Of a stretch of DNA of 64,000 nucleotides, positions 53,146 through 64,000 are shown one piece after another. The stretch lies in NCBI RefSeq assembly GCF_023370075.1, contig NZ_CP097149.1, forward strand, positions 2,540,001 through 2,604,000. The letters run 5' to 3'. Position 1 is the stretch's first letter. Each line of letters opens with the position of its first letter. A model generated the notes under the pieces. It was given only the letters and a program-made list of their open reading frames with translations, did no database searches and had not been told where the DNA came from. Made by a program: the position numbers and the translations under genes. Source of the stretch: Deinococcus sp. QL22. GTDB taxonomy: Bacteria; Deinococcota; Deinococci; Deinococcales; Deinococcaceae.

Positions 53146-53174
53146 TGACCGAGATTGAATTCTCGGTCATTTTT
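53146..53174 (+). terminator. Terminator of lysS
   Basis: TGACCGAGA (53146-53154) with TCTCGGTCA (53161-53169), 6-nt loop, followed by TTTTTG. Confidence 0.88.
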
Positions 53175-53432
53175 GTTGCTTGTGGGCCGTTCTCAATGGA
53201 TGAAGCGGATAGACCTGTTAAGTTTCTCACGTGATAGGGGTAAAGGGCAACTGTAACCGGTTTAATTAATTCGTTCATTTGACAAACAAAATACTGAAGA
53301 TGCAAGATAGCTTCATTCCAGATTCATCCACTCCTGCGCTCTGTAGGAAACCCGATGCCCTTTCTCTGCTGCCGACGCTGAGCTTCACCCCGCTTTTCCT
53401 GACGCCTGCTGCGGCTGCGCGTTCCATGTTTC

Positions 53433-53438
53433 TATGAT
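53433..53438 (+). promoter_or_regulatory. Possible -10 box of the ROK regulator
   Basis: TATGAT, 17 nt before the ATG at 53456, with CGGAG between as ribosome binding site. No clear -35 box. Confidence 0.45.
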
Positions 53439-53455
53439 CCAAACGGAGTTTCTGA

Positions 53456-54880
53456 ATGTCTGAACCTGTTCACGCCACCCTTGACCTTGCGGCTATCCGC
53501 GCACAGCATACGTTGCTGCTGCTGGGACTGCTGTGGCAAGGCGAGCGTGCGCGGGTAGATATTGCCCGCGAGCTGGGATTGTCGCGCAGCGCGATCAGTT
53601 CTATGGTCAGCGAACTGATGGCGGTCGGGCTGGTGCAGGAAGTCGGCACACGTGGGTCGGCCACGGCGGGGCGGCGAGCAACACTGTTGGCACTGAACGA
53701 CCGGGCCGCTTGCCTCTTGGCAATTGATCTGGGCAAAAGCCACGCCCGCGTAGACTTGCTGGATTTGCGTTGCCGCACGCTGGCGACCCGGCAAGTGCCG
53801 CATGATATCGGCCTTGGCCCAGCGGCCACGTGTGCGCTGCTGGCCCACCTGAGCGCAGGTGTGATCCAAGATGCGGGCCTGACGCGGGACGTGGTGGCGC
53901 TGGCGGGTGTAGGCGTACCCGGCCCGGTCGACCAGAGCACGGGCCAAATGGTGCAGCCCCCCAATATGCACAGTTGGGACGGCGAAAACGTGCGGGCCAG
54001 ATTGGAAGGCGTGTTGGGCGTGGGCGTTCAAGTCGACAACGACGCCAATTTGGGCGCGTTGGCCGAAGCAAGGTTTGGGGCACACCGGGGCGCGGTAGAC
54101 CTGATCTACGTGAAAGTCGCCACAGGCATCGGCGCGGGCGTACTGCTGGGTGGGCGCTTGCACCGGGGCGTGCGGGGCGGCGCGGGCGAAATCGGGCATA
54201 TCAGCATCAATGAGCAAGCGGCGCAGGAGGCTGGGGGCAGCCCTCCAGAGAGTCGCGGCGACCTCGAAAGTTACGCGGCGGCTAGAGTCGTAGTGGCCTT
54301 GGCTGCCACTTTGCGGGCCGGAGGAATACCCACTACCTTGCCCGATCCCGCCACGCTGTCCGACCTGTTGGCGCACGCCAACACCGATCCCCTGGCCCGT
54401 GCCGTCTGGGAAGACTGCGGGCATCATCTGGGTGTAGCGGTCAGTACGGCACTGAACCTGTTCAATCCCGAAGCGGTGGTCATCGGCGGGCGGCTGTCTC
54501 AGGCTGGAGAAGTATTCCTGAACGCCGTGCAGCGCAGCGCCCTGAGCCGCACCATGCGGATCAATGCCGAGCGCACCCGCATCGAACTCAGCACGCTGGG
54601 CAGTGAGGCGGGCGTATTGGGGGCCGGGGCGATGCTGCTCGATCATCTGTTTACGCCGCAGGGATTGCGGCATCTGTACGCCATTTCTGCCTATACAGTG
54701 GCTCAGAACGCGGCCCATGCTACGGCCCAGGCGGCCGCGCATCCGGTTCTGAATGTGCAAGACCCCACTTCTCAAGCCCCCCTCCCTCCGGTCACGGTTT
54801 CCACCGCCGCGAGCCGCGCTCCACCAGAGGTTCGTGCAGACGCCCATCCCGTATCCCGCGCTCCACCCGGCCACCTTTAG
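53456..54880 (+). CDS. ROK family transcriptional regulator
   Basis: 474 residues. An N-terminal MarR-like winged helix (about 15-80; [20 protein letters not shown]) is followed by a ROK sugar-kinase fold with an ATP-site-like [15 protein letters not shown], the NDAN motif in [18 protein letters not shown] and GEIGHISI. The usual CxCGxxGC zinc motif after this is absent; the stretch [20 protein letters not shown] contains no Cys. A Pro/Ala-rich tail of about 65 residues follows the ROK fold. The gene ends 58 bp before a sugar importer operon, which it very likely controls. Confidence 0.88.
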   Translation: MSEPVHATLDLAAIRAQHTLLLLGLLWQGERARVDIARELGLSRSAISSMVSELMAVGLVQEVGTRGSATAGRRATLLALNDRAACLLAIDLGKSHARVDLLDLRCRTLATRQVPHDIGLGPAATCALLAHLSAGVIQDAGLTRDVVALAGVGVPGPVDQSTGQMVQPPNMHSWDGENVRARLEGVLGVGVQVDNDANLGALAEARFGAHRGAVDLIYVKVATGIGAGVLLGGRLHRGVRGGAGEIGHISINEQAAQEAGGSPPESRGDLESYAAARVVVALAATLRAGGIPTTLPDPATLSDLLAHANTDPLARAVWEDCGHHLGVAVSTALNLFNPEAVVIGGRLSQAGEVFLNAVQRSALSRTMRINAERTRIELSTLGSEAGVLGAGAMLLDHLFTPQGLRHLYAISAYTVAQNAAHATAQAAAHPVLNVQDPTSQAPLPPVTVSTAASRAPPEVRADAHPVSRAPPGHL

Positions 54881-54938
54881 CCGCTCCAAAATGGCGCACC
54901 TCAACTAGCCCACTTCTATTCCTTCTGGAGGAATCCTC

Positions 54939-56189
54939 ATGCGTAAAGTTTCTTTAAAGAACGCCCTTCTTGTCGCTGCCGCCCTCGCTGTCACCACGTC
55001 TGCCTCTGCTGCGGGCAAACTCGAAATCTTTTCGTGGTGGTCGGGCGATGAAGGCCCCGCACTGGAAGCCCTCGTGAAGCTGTACAAGCAGAAGTACCCC
55101 GCCGTGGCTATCGACAACGCCACCGTGTCGGGCGGCGCAGGCACCAACGCCAAAGCCGTACTGAAGACCCGCATGCTGGGCGGCACGCCCCCTGACTCCT
55201 TCCAGGCCCACGCCGGACAAGAACTGATCGGTACCTGGGTCGTCGCCAACCGCATGGAAGACCTGAGCGCCCTGTTCAAGTCCGAAGGCTGGGATAAGGC
55301 CTTCCCCAAAGACCTGACGGCCCTGATTTCCAGCAAAGGCGGCATCTGGAGCGTGCCTGTCAACGTTCACCGCAGCAACGTCATGTGGTACAACCCAGCC
55401 AAATTGAAGGCTTGGGGCGTTACCGTGCCCAAAACCTGGCCCGAATTCATCACGACCTGCGCTACTTTGAAGCGTAAGGGCGTGGCCGCGCCGCTGGTCA
55501 TGGGCGAAAACTGGACGCAGCAGCACCTCTGGGAAAACGTCATGATCGGCACGCTGGGCGCACAGGGTTGGCAAGACCTGTTCAGCGGCAAGATCAAGTT
55601 CACCGATGCCCGCGTCGTCGGAGCCTTCACCACCTTCGGCAAGGTCATGGACTGCGCCAACAAGGACGCCAGCGGCCTGAGCTGGCAGCAGGCCAGTGAC
55701 CGGATCGTAGACGGCACCAGCGCCTTTAACATCATGGGTGACTGGGCTGCCGGATACTTCACGACCACCAAGAAACTGGCCCCCGGCACGGGCTTCGGCT
55801 GGGCCACCGCCCCCGGAACCAGCAAAGTCTTCGTGATGCTGGCCGATTCCTTCGGGTTGCCCAAGGGTGCCAAGAACCGCACCGAAGCCACCAACTGGCT
55901 GAAAGTGCTGGGCAGCAAGGCCGGACAGGACGCCTTCAACCCCCTGAAGGGCAGCATCGCCGCCCGAATTGACAGCGACCTGAGCAAGTACAACACCTAC
56001 TCCAGAAGCGCCGCCACCGACTGGAAGAACAGCAAGATCGTGGGCAGCATGGCGCACGGAGCTGTCGCCCCCGAAAGCTTCATGAGCGCCTTCGGAGCCA
56101 TCATCGACCAGTACTCGGCCAGCCGGAACAGTGCCGGAGCCGCCGCCGCTGCCCAGCAGTTGGCCGTGCGGGCTGGATTCGGCAAGTAA
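54939..56189 (+). CDS. ABC sugar-binding protein (glucose/galactose type)
   Basis: 416 residues: signal peptide (about 1-25, ending SASAAG) and a type I sugar-binding fold with [20 protein letters not shown]. The text is very close to what I recall of the Thermus glucose/galactose-binding protein: [49 protein letters not shown] and [17 protein letters not shown] stretches. GGAGGAATCCTC precedes the ATG. It is the first gene of the importer operon; two permeases follow. The specificity is inferred from this resemblance. Confidence 0.9.
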   Translation: MRKVSLKNALLVAAALAVTTSASAAGKLEIFSWWSGDEGPALEALVKLYKQKYPAVAIDNATVSGGAGTNAKAVLKTRMLGGTPPDSFQAHAGQELIGTWVVANRMEDLSALFKSEGWDKAFPKDLTALISSKGGIWSVPVNVHRSNVMWYNPAKLKAWGVTVPKTWPEFITTCATLKRKGVAAPLVMGENWTQQHLWENVMIGTLGAQGWQDLFSGKIKFTDARVVGAFTTFGKVMDCANKDASGLSWQQASDRIVDGTSAFNIMGDWAAGYFTTTKKLAPGTGFGWATAPGTSKVFVMLADSFGLPKGAKNRTEATNWLKVLGSKAGQDAFNPLKGSIAARIDSDLSKYNTYSRSAATDWKNSKIVGSMAHGAVAPESFMSAFGAIIDQYSASRNSAGAAAAAQQLAVRAGFGK

Positions 56190-56347
56190 AAGCCCTGAGC
56201 GTGGGGGGTGGAGCGTGGATCGTGGTGTTCACGGTTCAGCTTCACCCCCTTCATTTTGGTTCTCATGTTCGTTGAGTCTCACCCTCGCCGTGCCGCTGTT
56301 TTCCCCGCACTTCAGTTCATGATTCACGTTCCCAAGGAGGCCACATT

Positions 56348-57469
56348 TTGAAAGGCCTGACCAAAGACCGCCTCTGGGCCATTGCCGTCCTGACCCCCAG
56401 TCTCATCTTGCTGGGCATTTTCGTCTACGGCTTTATCGCCCGTACCGTGTACGTCAGCTTTACCGACTGGGGCAACGATCCGGCGCAGGCGTTGGCCCTC
56501 GACCCTATCATTCGTTGGGTGGGGTTTGCCAACTATCAGGAACTGTTTACCGGGTTCCTGCAAGGCCGCTTCCGCCAGGAGTTGGTCAGCACGATCTTCT
56601 TCACGGTATTTTTCATCTTGGGTTGCCTGGGCCTGGGCCTAGGGTTGGCGCTCGCGCTTGACCGCAATCCCAAGGGTGAGGCGCTGTGGCGCACCATTTT
56701 CTTGTTCCCCATGAGCCTCAGCTTTATTGTCACGGGCACCATCTGGCGCTGGATGCTGCAACCTCAGGGCGGCGTCAACCAGTTTCCGACAGCAGTGGGC
56801 GCACCTGCCAGCACCTTCGGGTGGCTCAGCTCCACCGATTCCATCTGGAAATTTGACTGGAATCTGCTCCCGATCATCACGGCTGTGGTCGTGGCCCTCG
56901 TCATGGGCGTGGTGGCTTACCGTGCTTACGCCAGCGGCCAGCGCACCCGGATGCTTGTGGCCGCGGCCAGTACCGCCGTATTGCTGCTGTGGGCCATCTT
57001 CATTGCGCCTAACCTCAAAATGCTGCCCGCGCCCGAACTGCACGGCTTCAATCTCGCCCTCATCGGCATCATCATTGCGGCGGTGTGGCAAATGAGCGGC
57101 TACACCATGGCGCTGTATCTGGCCGGACTGCGCGGTATTCCCGAAGAACTGCGCGAGGCGGCCCGCGTGGACGGCGCAAACGAAATCGACATGTACCGCC
57201 GCGTCGTGTTCCCCTTGCTGTCGCCCATCACCCTCAGCGCCATGATTATTCTGGGTCACATCAGCCTCAAGATTTTTGACCTCGTGTACGCGATGGCTGG
57301 CCCCGACAACACCTTTACCAGTGTTCCGGCGCTGAACATGTACCTGACCAGCTTCCGCCAGAACCAGTTTGCGCTGGGGGCGGCCATCGGCACCATCTTG
57401 CTGATTCTGGTCGCATTCATCATCGTGCCTTACCTGTCTTCCCAGTTCCGCACCGAGGAAAGCCACTGA
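56348..57469 (+). CDS. ABC sugar permease 1 (MalF/UgpA-like)
   Basis: 373 residues with about eight helices, longer than the usual permease of this type because of a loop with two extra helices (about 175-245). The cytosolic EAA motif is [20 protein letters not shown]. The start is TTG 56348, with AAGGAGG 7 nt upstream; no ATG or GTG is placed better. It follows the binding-protein gene after about 158 bp and overlaps the next permease by one base (TGATG). Confidence 0.9.
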   Translation: MKGLTKDRLWAIAVLTPSLILLGIFVYGFIARTVYVSFTDWGNDPAQALALDPIIRWVGFANYQELFTGFLQGRFRQELVSTIFFTVFFILGCLGLGLGLALALDRNPKGEALWRTIFLFPMSLSFIVTGTIWRWMLQPQGGVNQFPTAVGAPASTFGWLSSTDSIWKFDWNLLPIITAVVVALVMGVVAYRAYASGQRTRMLVAAASTAVLLLWAIFIAPNLKMLPAPELHGFNLALIGIIIAAVWQMSGYTMALYLAGLRGIPEELREAARVDGANEIDMYRRVVFPLLSPITLSAMIILGHISLKIFDLVYAMAGPDNTFTSVPALNMYLTSFRQNQFALGAAIGTILLILVAFIIVPYLSSQFRTEESH

Positions 57470-58335
57470 TGACCACCATTCCTGCCGCTGCCACCTCCAA
57501 ACCGCCTGCTACCGCGCCCCGCAAAAGCTTGGGGCGGCCCGGTTTGTATATCGTCCTCATCGTGGCCGCGCTGTTTTTCCTGCTGCCCATTTACCTGCTG
57601 TTTGCCACCGCCCTCAAGTCACCCGACGCGATTAATCTGGCGACCACCTGGCGCTGGCCCGCTGCGCTGAATTGGGCCAGTTTCTCCGAGGCGTGGGCCA
57701 AAATCGGCGGCAACCTGGGCAACAGCCTGTTTTTGGCCGTCGTTGCCACCATTCTGGCCGCCATGATGGGCAGCCTCAACGGGTACGCCCTCGCCAAATG
57801 GAAGTTCCGGGGCGCAAACACTGTCTTCGCGCTGATGCTGTTCGGCATGTTCATTCCCTATCAGGCCGTGCTGATTCCGCTGTTCCAGTTCATCAAGGCG
57901 CTGGGGCTGTACGGCACGATCTGGGGCCTGATCTTGGCCCATGTGGTGTACGGTCTGCCCATCACCACCCTCATTTTCCGCAACTTCTACGCCGATGTGC
58001 CCGACGCTCTGGTCGAAGCCGCCACCATCGACGGCGCAGGCTTCTGGCAGATCTACCGCCGCGTTATCTTCCCGATCAGCATTCCGGGCTTCGTGGTGGT
58101 CATCATCTGGGAATTCACGCAGGTCTGGAATGAATTCCTGTTTGCGGCCACGCTGACCAACACCGCCGCGCAACCCGTCACTTACGCCCTGTCCCAGTTG
58201 TCGGGCGGGCAGGCGGTGTCGTGGAATCTGCCGATGGCAGGCGCGATTCTGGCCGCGTTGCCCACGCTGCTGGTGTACATCCTGCTGGGCCGCTACTTCG
58301 TGCGCGGCCTGCTGGCCGGAAGCGTGAAGGGCTGA
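57469..58335 (+). CDS. ABC sugar permease 2 (MalG-like)
   Basis: 288 residues with six helices. The EAA motif is [20 protein letters not shown]. It begins on the TGATG overlap with permease 1. A terminator follows at 58362. The operon has no ATPase gene, as is common for sugar importers that share one MsiK/MalK-type ATPase encoded elsewhere. Confidence 0.93.
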   Translation: MTTIPAAATSKPPATAPRKSLGRPGLYIVLIVAALFFLLPIYLLFATALKSPDAINLATTWRWPAALNWASFSEAWAKIGGNLGNSLFLAVVATILAAMMGSLNGYALAKWKFRGANTVFALMLFGMFIPYQAVLIPLFQFIKALGLYGTIWGLILAHVVYGLPITTLIFRNFYADVPDALVEAATIDGAGFWQIYRRVIFPISIPGFVVVIIWEFTQVWNEFLFAATLTNTAAQPVTYALSQLSGGQAVSWNLPMAGAILAALPTLLVYILLGRYFVRGLLAGSVKG

Positions 58336-58361
58336 AGTTTCCCCGGTATACAAGTTAAGAC

Positions 58362-58402
58362 GAAGGCCAGAGCGAATGTTAACGCTCTGGCCTTCTTGTT
58401 TT
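58362..58402 (+). terminator. Terminator of the sugar importer operon
   Basis: GAAGGCCAGAGCG (58362-58374) with CGCTCTGGCCTTC (58383-58395), 13-bp stem and 8-nt loop, followed by TTGTTTT. Confidence 0.9.
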
Positions 58403-58579
58403 GGGGCGGGCACGCTTCCCCGGTGGCCCCCTCTACTTCGCAGCGCCCCTCTCTTTGAGCTGTCCCAATACCACAGCTGGAGAGGGAAAAAACCTTAAGT
58501 TGAGGTTCTGGCCTTTTCTTAGACCCTTCGACCCTTAGACGCCGTTCCCACGTATCACAGCCGACAACCCACACGCCAG

Positions 58580-59959
<1,380 letters not shown>

Positions 59960-60410
59960 TCGATCACGTCCTTGGGGCTTGCCGGAGGGATTCCGGGGCC
60001 GAAATTTGCCCGATTTTGCCGGGCAGGAAGGGGCAGTTTAGCGTAAGAGGGGGTGCGGCGGGGGCTTTGGCGTTGGGTTGAGGAAGAGGTTGAAATTAAG
60101 TTTTTGAATTTGTCCCACGATTTCCCCCACCCCCCACCCCCAAAGGAGTCAGGGGAGTTGTCGCTGCGCTCGGCAGCATTGATCTTGTCGCGTCCACACT
60201 CGGCTCAATCGTTCACCTGAAGCGGAATCGCCAATCGTCTTTAAACTGGAATTGGCCGGCGCATTGCACGCACCTTGGGGCCTCACACGGATGGGGCGGG
60301 GAAGGTTGAGGGTGGCGGTGTGGTGGCACTTGCTGCCCTTGCGTGAGAGGGGTGAGTGAGCGCCAGCTATTGCCCTTCCTTAGACCCTAGACCTTTCAAC
60401 TCTCCGCCCT
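59960..60410. other. Intergenic region without a supported gene
   Basis: About 450 nt between miaB (transcribed away) and the frameshifted lipoprotein (transcribed toward it). It contains pyrimidine-rich and purine-rich stretches (CCCCCACCCCCCACCCCC near 60125) and no open frame with sense codon use. I see no convincing RNA gene or hairpin terminator. Confidence 0.45.
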
Positions 60411-60838
60411 CTACCGCACCCGCCGCAGCGTCACCGGATAACTCAGCGCATTTACTCGCAGGCGTCCGGCCAGCAGATCACCCTTGACCGTGCCACTCAG
60501 GAAGGCGGCCGACTTGGCGCTCAGGCCGTCCAGACCGAAGCCCAGAATGCTGAAGCGGGCGCTGGGGCCAGCGTTGGCAGCCAGCTTGATGGTCAATTCC
60601 TGGCTGCCGTCCGGGTGGGCAGTATCGTGCCAGCCGCCGAAAAACGGTCTCCGCTGGTGCGGTTTTCCATCACCCCCTTTGCGTCGTAGATCAGCGGATT
60701 CACCGTCACGGTCAGGCGGTACTGTTGCGGGCGCAGCAGCACAGTGGCCTGTCCCTCGAAGACCTGTACGGATTGAGGCTGGGCAGTGGGCGCACAGGCC
60801 GCCAGCATCAGCGGCAGCATGAACAACGCCTGCTTCAA
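60411..60838 (-). pseudogene. Lipoprotein of unknown function, frameshifted
   Basis: The N-terminal part has a lipoprotein signal (MKQALFMLPLMLAACAP, lipobox LAAC) and a beta-rich segment ending in MENRTSGDRF. The reading frame then breaks at a run of five T on the minus strand (60640-60644 forward). The continuation GGWHDTAHPDGSQELTIKLA, to the end PVTLRRVR, lies in the next frame. A sixth T would restore one protein of about 140 residues. The TTG start overlaps the stop of the upstream gene (TTGA), so the two genes are one operon. Either decay or a sequencing error. Confidence 0.75.
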
Positions 60839-61674
60839 AACTCTTGGTCTGGAACAGGAACCGGGTAGACGAGGCTGTTCACGATCTTGAGGCGTCGGTC
60901 GGGTTCGCCGTACAGGGCGCTGATCAGGCCCGTGCGGTTGGCGGTAAACCACGCTTTGGCCGGGGGCGATTTCGCCAGCGCCGTTGCCAGCACGCGCTCG
61001 GCTTCTGCACCCTTGCCTGCCAAGATCATGTTGCCGTAGTAGCCGCTGATGCGGGGCTTCAGGTTTTCCAGCTCAGGGTAGTTCACCATTCGGTCTTGCA
61101 AATCCTTCAGTTCGCGGGCGGCGGCCTGGGCGGGCACGTAGGCGTAGGCGCGGGTGCGGTCAACCAGTCGAATACCGTCCCAGCCGATCACGGCATTCAG
61201 GCCGGGGCTGTCGGCATACGAATAATCATAGTAGGCCAGCGAATCGAGGCCCACCAGCAGTTCGGACGTGCCGTCTTTATTGAAATCTACGGGTAGGAAA
61301 CCGTAGTTGCCTGCATCCAGAATCCCGATGTTTTGCACGCTGCCCGTGTCCTGCGTAAAAATGTGCGCGGTGAGGCAGCAGTGCGCACCGCCCGAAAACG
61401 TGCTGACCACCAGTTCAGGCATTCCGCCGGGACGCAGCTGTACCAACCGCACACCTATGTCGAAGTCAGTGACCGTGAAAATAGTGCGTGAGCCGTTGCT
61501 GAGGGTCAGTTTGGCGGTGGGCATGCTGTTGTCGGTCATGGACGCGCGTGTGAGCTTGAGGGTCAGTGCACCCCATGCAGTGGGCGTGGGCGGAGTCGCG
61601 GCCTGCGCCAGAGCGGGAGCAACAACCGGGGACAGGGCCAAAGCAAGGGCAAGACACCCAGGGCGGAGATTCAT
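60835..61674 (-). CDS. Exported FG-GAP/VCBS-like protein
   Basis: 279 residues with a signal peptide (about 1-25, ending AQAA). The central strands GGMPELVVSTFSGGAHCC and YGFLPVDFNKDGTSELLVG have the acidic loop NKDG typical of FG-GAP or dockerin-like calcium-binding repeats. The C-terminal third is helical. TACCCT 6 nt before the ATG suggests a leaderless transcript. The downstream lipoprotein gene overlaps by 4 bp. Function unknown. Confidence 0.68.
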   Translation of the reverse strand: MNLRPGCLALALALSPVVAPALAQAATPPTPTAWGALTLKLTRASMTDNSMPTAKLTLSNGSRTIFTVTDFDIGVRLVQLRPGGMPELVVSTFSGGAHCCLTAHIFTQDTGSVQNIGILDAGNYGFLPVDFNKDGTSELLVGLDSLAYYDYSYADSPGLNAVIGWDGIRLVDRTRAYAYVPAQAAARELKDLQDRMVNYPELENLKPRISGYYGNMILAGKGAEAERVLATALAKSPPAKAWFTANRTGLISALYGEPDRRLKIVNSLVYPVPVPDQEF

Positions 61675-61680
61675 GACCCT

Positions 61681-61686
61681 AGGGTA
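61681..61686 (-). promoter_or_regulatory. Leaderless -10 box of the FG-GAP-like gene
   Basis: TACCCT on the minus strand ends 6 nt before the ATG at 61674. Confidence 0.6.
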
Positions 61687-61734
61687 TGCCGAAAGGGTGA
61701 GTGTGGGGGGCCGTTTCCAGTCATCCCCCCCATT

Positions 61735-62955
<1,221 letters not shown>

Positions 62956-62961
62956 CCCCAC

Positions 62962-62967
62962 AGCCTA
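62962..62967 (-). promoter_or_regulatory. Leaderless -10 box of the amidase gene
   Basis: TAGGCT on the minus strand ends 6 nt before the ATG at 62955. Confidence 0.6.
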
Positions 62968-63001
62968 CAACCCACGTCCCACACCACACCGCCCGCAGCC
63001 C

Positions 63002-63487
63002 TCAAAACGGCAAAATCGCGGGCTGTTTCCAGACGCCCTGAGCAAGCGTAAACGGCCCGAAAGTAGGCTGCCCCAAGAGACCCAGATCAGCCGCGAAGGT
63101 ACCGTCTAGGCGGTAGCTGGTTTCCTGCCCACGCGCAATCTTCAGGAAAGTCGCGCCAGTGCTGACCGTGAGGGGGAGGCTGAGGTTGGCGTCCTGCACC
63201 GCTTCGCCGCGAGCAGGCAAGTTCACGTTGGGCAGATCGATGGTTCCCACGTCCTGTCCATCCAGAATCAGGCGGGTGGCAATGTTGGCAAGGCGCACGG
63301 GCACGCCGTTGGGATTGCCCACTTTTACGCGGAGAGTGATGTTGGCGGTGGGGGTGCCAAGTAGCGTCAGGCTGTTCAGGCGCACACTCTGAACCTCGAA
63401 GGTGGGCAACTGCACTGCCTGTTGCAGGGGGGCGCACCCCACGAGGGCGGCAGAAACGGCGGCAAGGGGCAACAGGAGGGGGCGCAT
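63002..63487 (-). CDS. LEA14/WHy-domain lipoprotein
   Basis: 161 residues: lipoprotein signal with lipobox LVGC (Cys about 18), then a single WHy (water stress and hypersensitive response, LEA2) domain: [20 protein letters not shown] and [23 protein letters not shown]14-like domains are linked to desiccation tolerance in plants and occur in Deinococcus. TAGCCT 5 nt before the ATG suggests a leaderless mRNA. Monocistronic. Confidence 0.82.
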   Translation of the reverse strand: MRPLLLPLAAVSAALVGCAPLQQAVQLPTFEVQSVRLNSLTLLGTPTANITLRVKVGNPNGVPVRLANIATRLILDGQDVGTIDLPNVNLPARGEAVQDANLSLPLTVSTGATFLKIARGQETSYRLDGTFAADLGLLGQPTFGPFTLAQGVWKQPAILPF

Positions 63488-63492
63488 AGCCT

Positions 63493-63498
63493 AGGCTA
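63493..63498 (-). promoter_or_regulatory. Leaderless -10 box of the LEA14-like gene
   Basis: TAGCCT on the minus strand ends 5 nt before the ATG at 63487; it is part of a local palindrome (AGCCTAGGCT). Confidence 0.55.
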
Positions 63499-63576
63499 GC
63501 GTGCTGACTGGGTGGATGCCTGACCCGTTTCTGAATGCGGCTTGTTGCCGCCCCTTCCCTGCCCCTCCCCGCCTGC

Positions 63577-63582
63577 TACCCT
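63577..63582 (+). promoter_or_regulatory. Leaderless -10 box of the gene at 63590
   Basis: TACCCT ends 7 nt before the ATG at 63590. Confidence 0.6.
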
Positions 63583-63589
63583 GACCCGC

Positions 63590-64000
63590 ATGAAGCAGAT
63601 TCGGGCAGGCAAGATCAGGGGCATGGCGCTGGGTGCGGCCTTGCTGGGCAGCACGGCGGGCGCGGTAGATCTGGATTTTGGTGTCGCCTATCAGGTAGAC
63701 ACAGGCCGCACGGGAACGGAAACAGTGGGTGGGGGCAAGTTTTGGCAACAAACCACCACCCGCGTCGGCGTGTCCAATTTCAGTGTGCTGGGCGGCACTC
63801 CCTTCGCGGGAACGTTGTCGGCAGGCGTGTCCAACCGGGCCGTAGACGTGGGTTACGCGCTGGGGTTGTCGTTGCCGCCACTGGGGGCCGTCAGTTCCCG
63901 CACTGATCTGGCGGTAACTTGGCAGGGTGGCCTGCGCCTGTCTTCCCGCGCCACGGGTACGGCAGGCCCAGTGGCGCTGAACGCGGGGGCCAGTTTCTTC
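63590..64000 (+). CDS. Exported beta-strand-rich protein (partial, cut by window end)
   Basis: 137 residues are visible. A signal peptide (MKQIRAGKIRGMALGAALLG, cleaved near GAVDL) is followed by regular beta strands (AVDLDFGVAYQVDTGRTGTE; TTTRVGVSNFSVLGG; TDLAVTWQGGLRLSSR), typical of an outer-membrane or surface beta protein. The frame is open to the last base. It is set on TACCCT and not on an alternative plus-frame at 63535. The family is unknown. Confidence 0.65.
   Translation, partial: MKQIRAGKIRGMALGAALLGSTAGAVDLDFGVAYQVDTGRTGTETVGGGKFWQQTTTRVGVSNFSVLGGTPFAGTLSAGVSNRAVDVGYALGLSLPPLGAVSSRTDLAVTWQGGLRLSSRATGTAGPVALNAGASFF

Larger units (their letters stand above)
53110..53455. other. 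Intergenic region upstream of the ROK regulator
   Basis: After the lysS terminator this 346-nt gap is visibly AT-rich around 53255-53310 (TTTAATTAATTCG; TTGACA at 53279-53284). A TATGAT at 53433-53438, with CGGAG at 53444-53448, gives a likely promoter and ribosome binding site for the ROK gene. No gene is seen. Confidence 0.5.

Overview
The window is a dense, GC-rich bacterial chromosome segment, most probably from a Deinococcus species (phylum Deinococcota). The support is indirect but consistent. About twenty genes have a TANNNT -10 box only 5 to 8 nt before the start codon and no ribosome binding site, which is the leaderless-mRNA architecture known from Deinococcus. There is also a Gfh1-like Gre-family factor with the acidic-tip layout of the Thermus protein, and a sugar-binding protein very close in sequence, as remembered, to the Thermus glucose/galactose-binding protein. 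I saw no rRNA, tRNA, CRISPR array, integrase or transposase gene.

Layout. 1-5.5 kb: the distal end of the complex I operon (nuoJ tail, nuoK, nuoL, nuoM, nuoN). 5.5-8.7 kb (minus strand): a FecR-domain exported protein overlapping a CHASE2-GGDEF membrane signalling protein. 8.7-14 kb: an ABC-F ATPase, a TelA-like protein, small exported proteins and a lone barstar-like protein. 14-20.1 kb: gatC-serS, a type III polyketide synthase, and aconitase behind a possible leader peptide. 20.1-25.2 kb: an Uma2-type nuclease fold protein, a P-loop NTPase paired with an enolase-superfamily enzyme, and a repetitive PRC-barrel protein. 25.2-28.4 kb (minus strand): a five-gene operon of two membrane proteins, an XRE regulator and an ABC-2 exporter, with inverted repeats over its promoter. 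28.8-31.2 kb: a tandem winged-helix protein, a lipoprotein, a degenerate pyrophosphatase-fold protein and a lipoprotein esterase whose 3' end is antisense to it. 31.3-37.2 kb: a CitAB-type two-component system divergent from a tctCBA tricarboxylate transporter whose tctC is frameshifted. 37.2-42.4 kb: a MacB/FtsX-type ABC system, a DUF4127 protein, an EamA exporter and an anchored glucodextranase-C-like protein. 42.7-53.1 kb: the (p)ppGpp enzyme rel, mutS2, an exported beta-rich protein, an MFS transporter, the Gfh1-like factor and lysS. 53.4-58.4 kb: a ROK regulator lacking the family zinc cysteines, followed by a glucose-type ABC importer (binding protein and two permeases, no ATPase). 58.5-64 kb: miaB, a frameshifted lipoprotein next to an exported FG-GAP-like protein, an amidase, a LEA14-like lipoprotein and the start of an exported beta-rich protein cut by the window end.

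How the genes work together. The core functions are respiration (nuo), the TCA cycle (aconitase), translation fidelity and tRNA charging (gatC, serS, lysS, miaB), stringent response (rel) and transcript-elongation control. Around them sit transport modules each paired with a regulator: CitAB with tctCBA, XRE with the ABC-2 exporter, ROK with the sugar importer. Two frame breaks (tctC, and the lipoprotein at 60.6 kb) both lie in short homopolymers, so sequencing error must be excluded before they are called pseudogenes.

The least explained items are the XRE operon with its paired operator-like palindromes, the NTPase/enolase pair, the PRC-barrel repeat protein, the 19-bp-spaced direct repeats upstream of tctC, and dispersed GC-rich palindromic repeats between genes.
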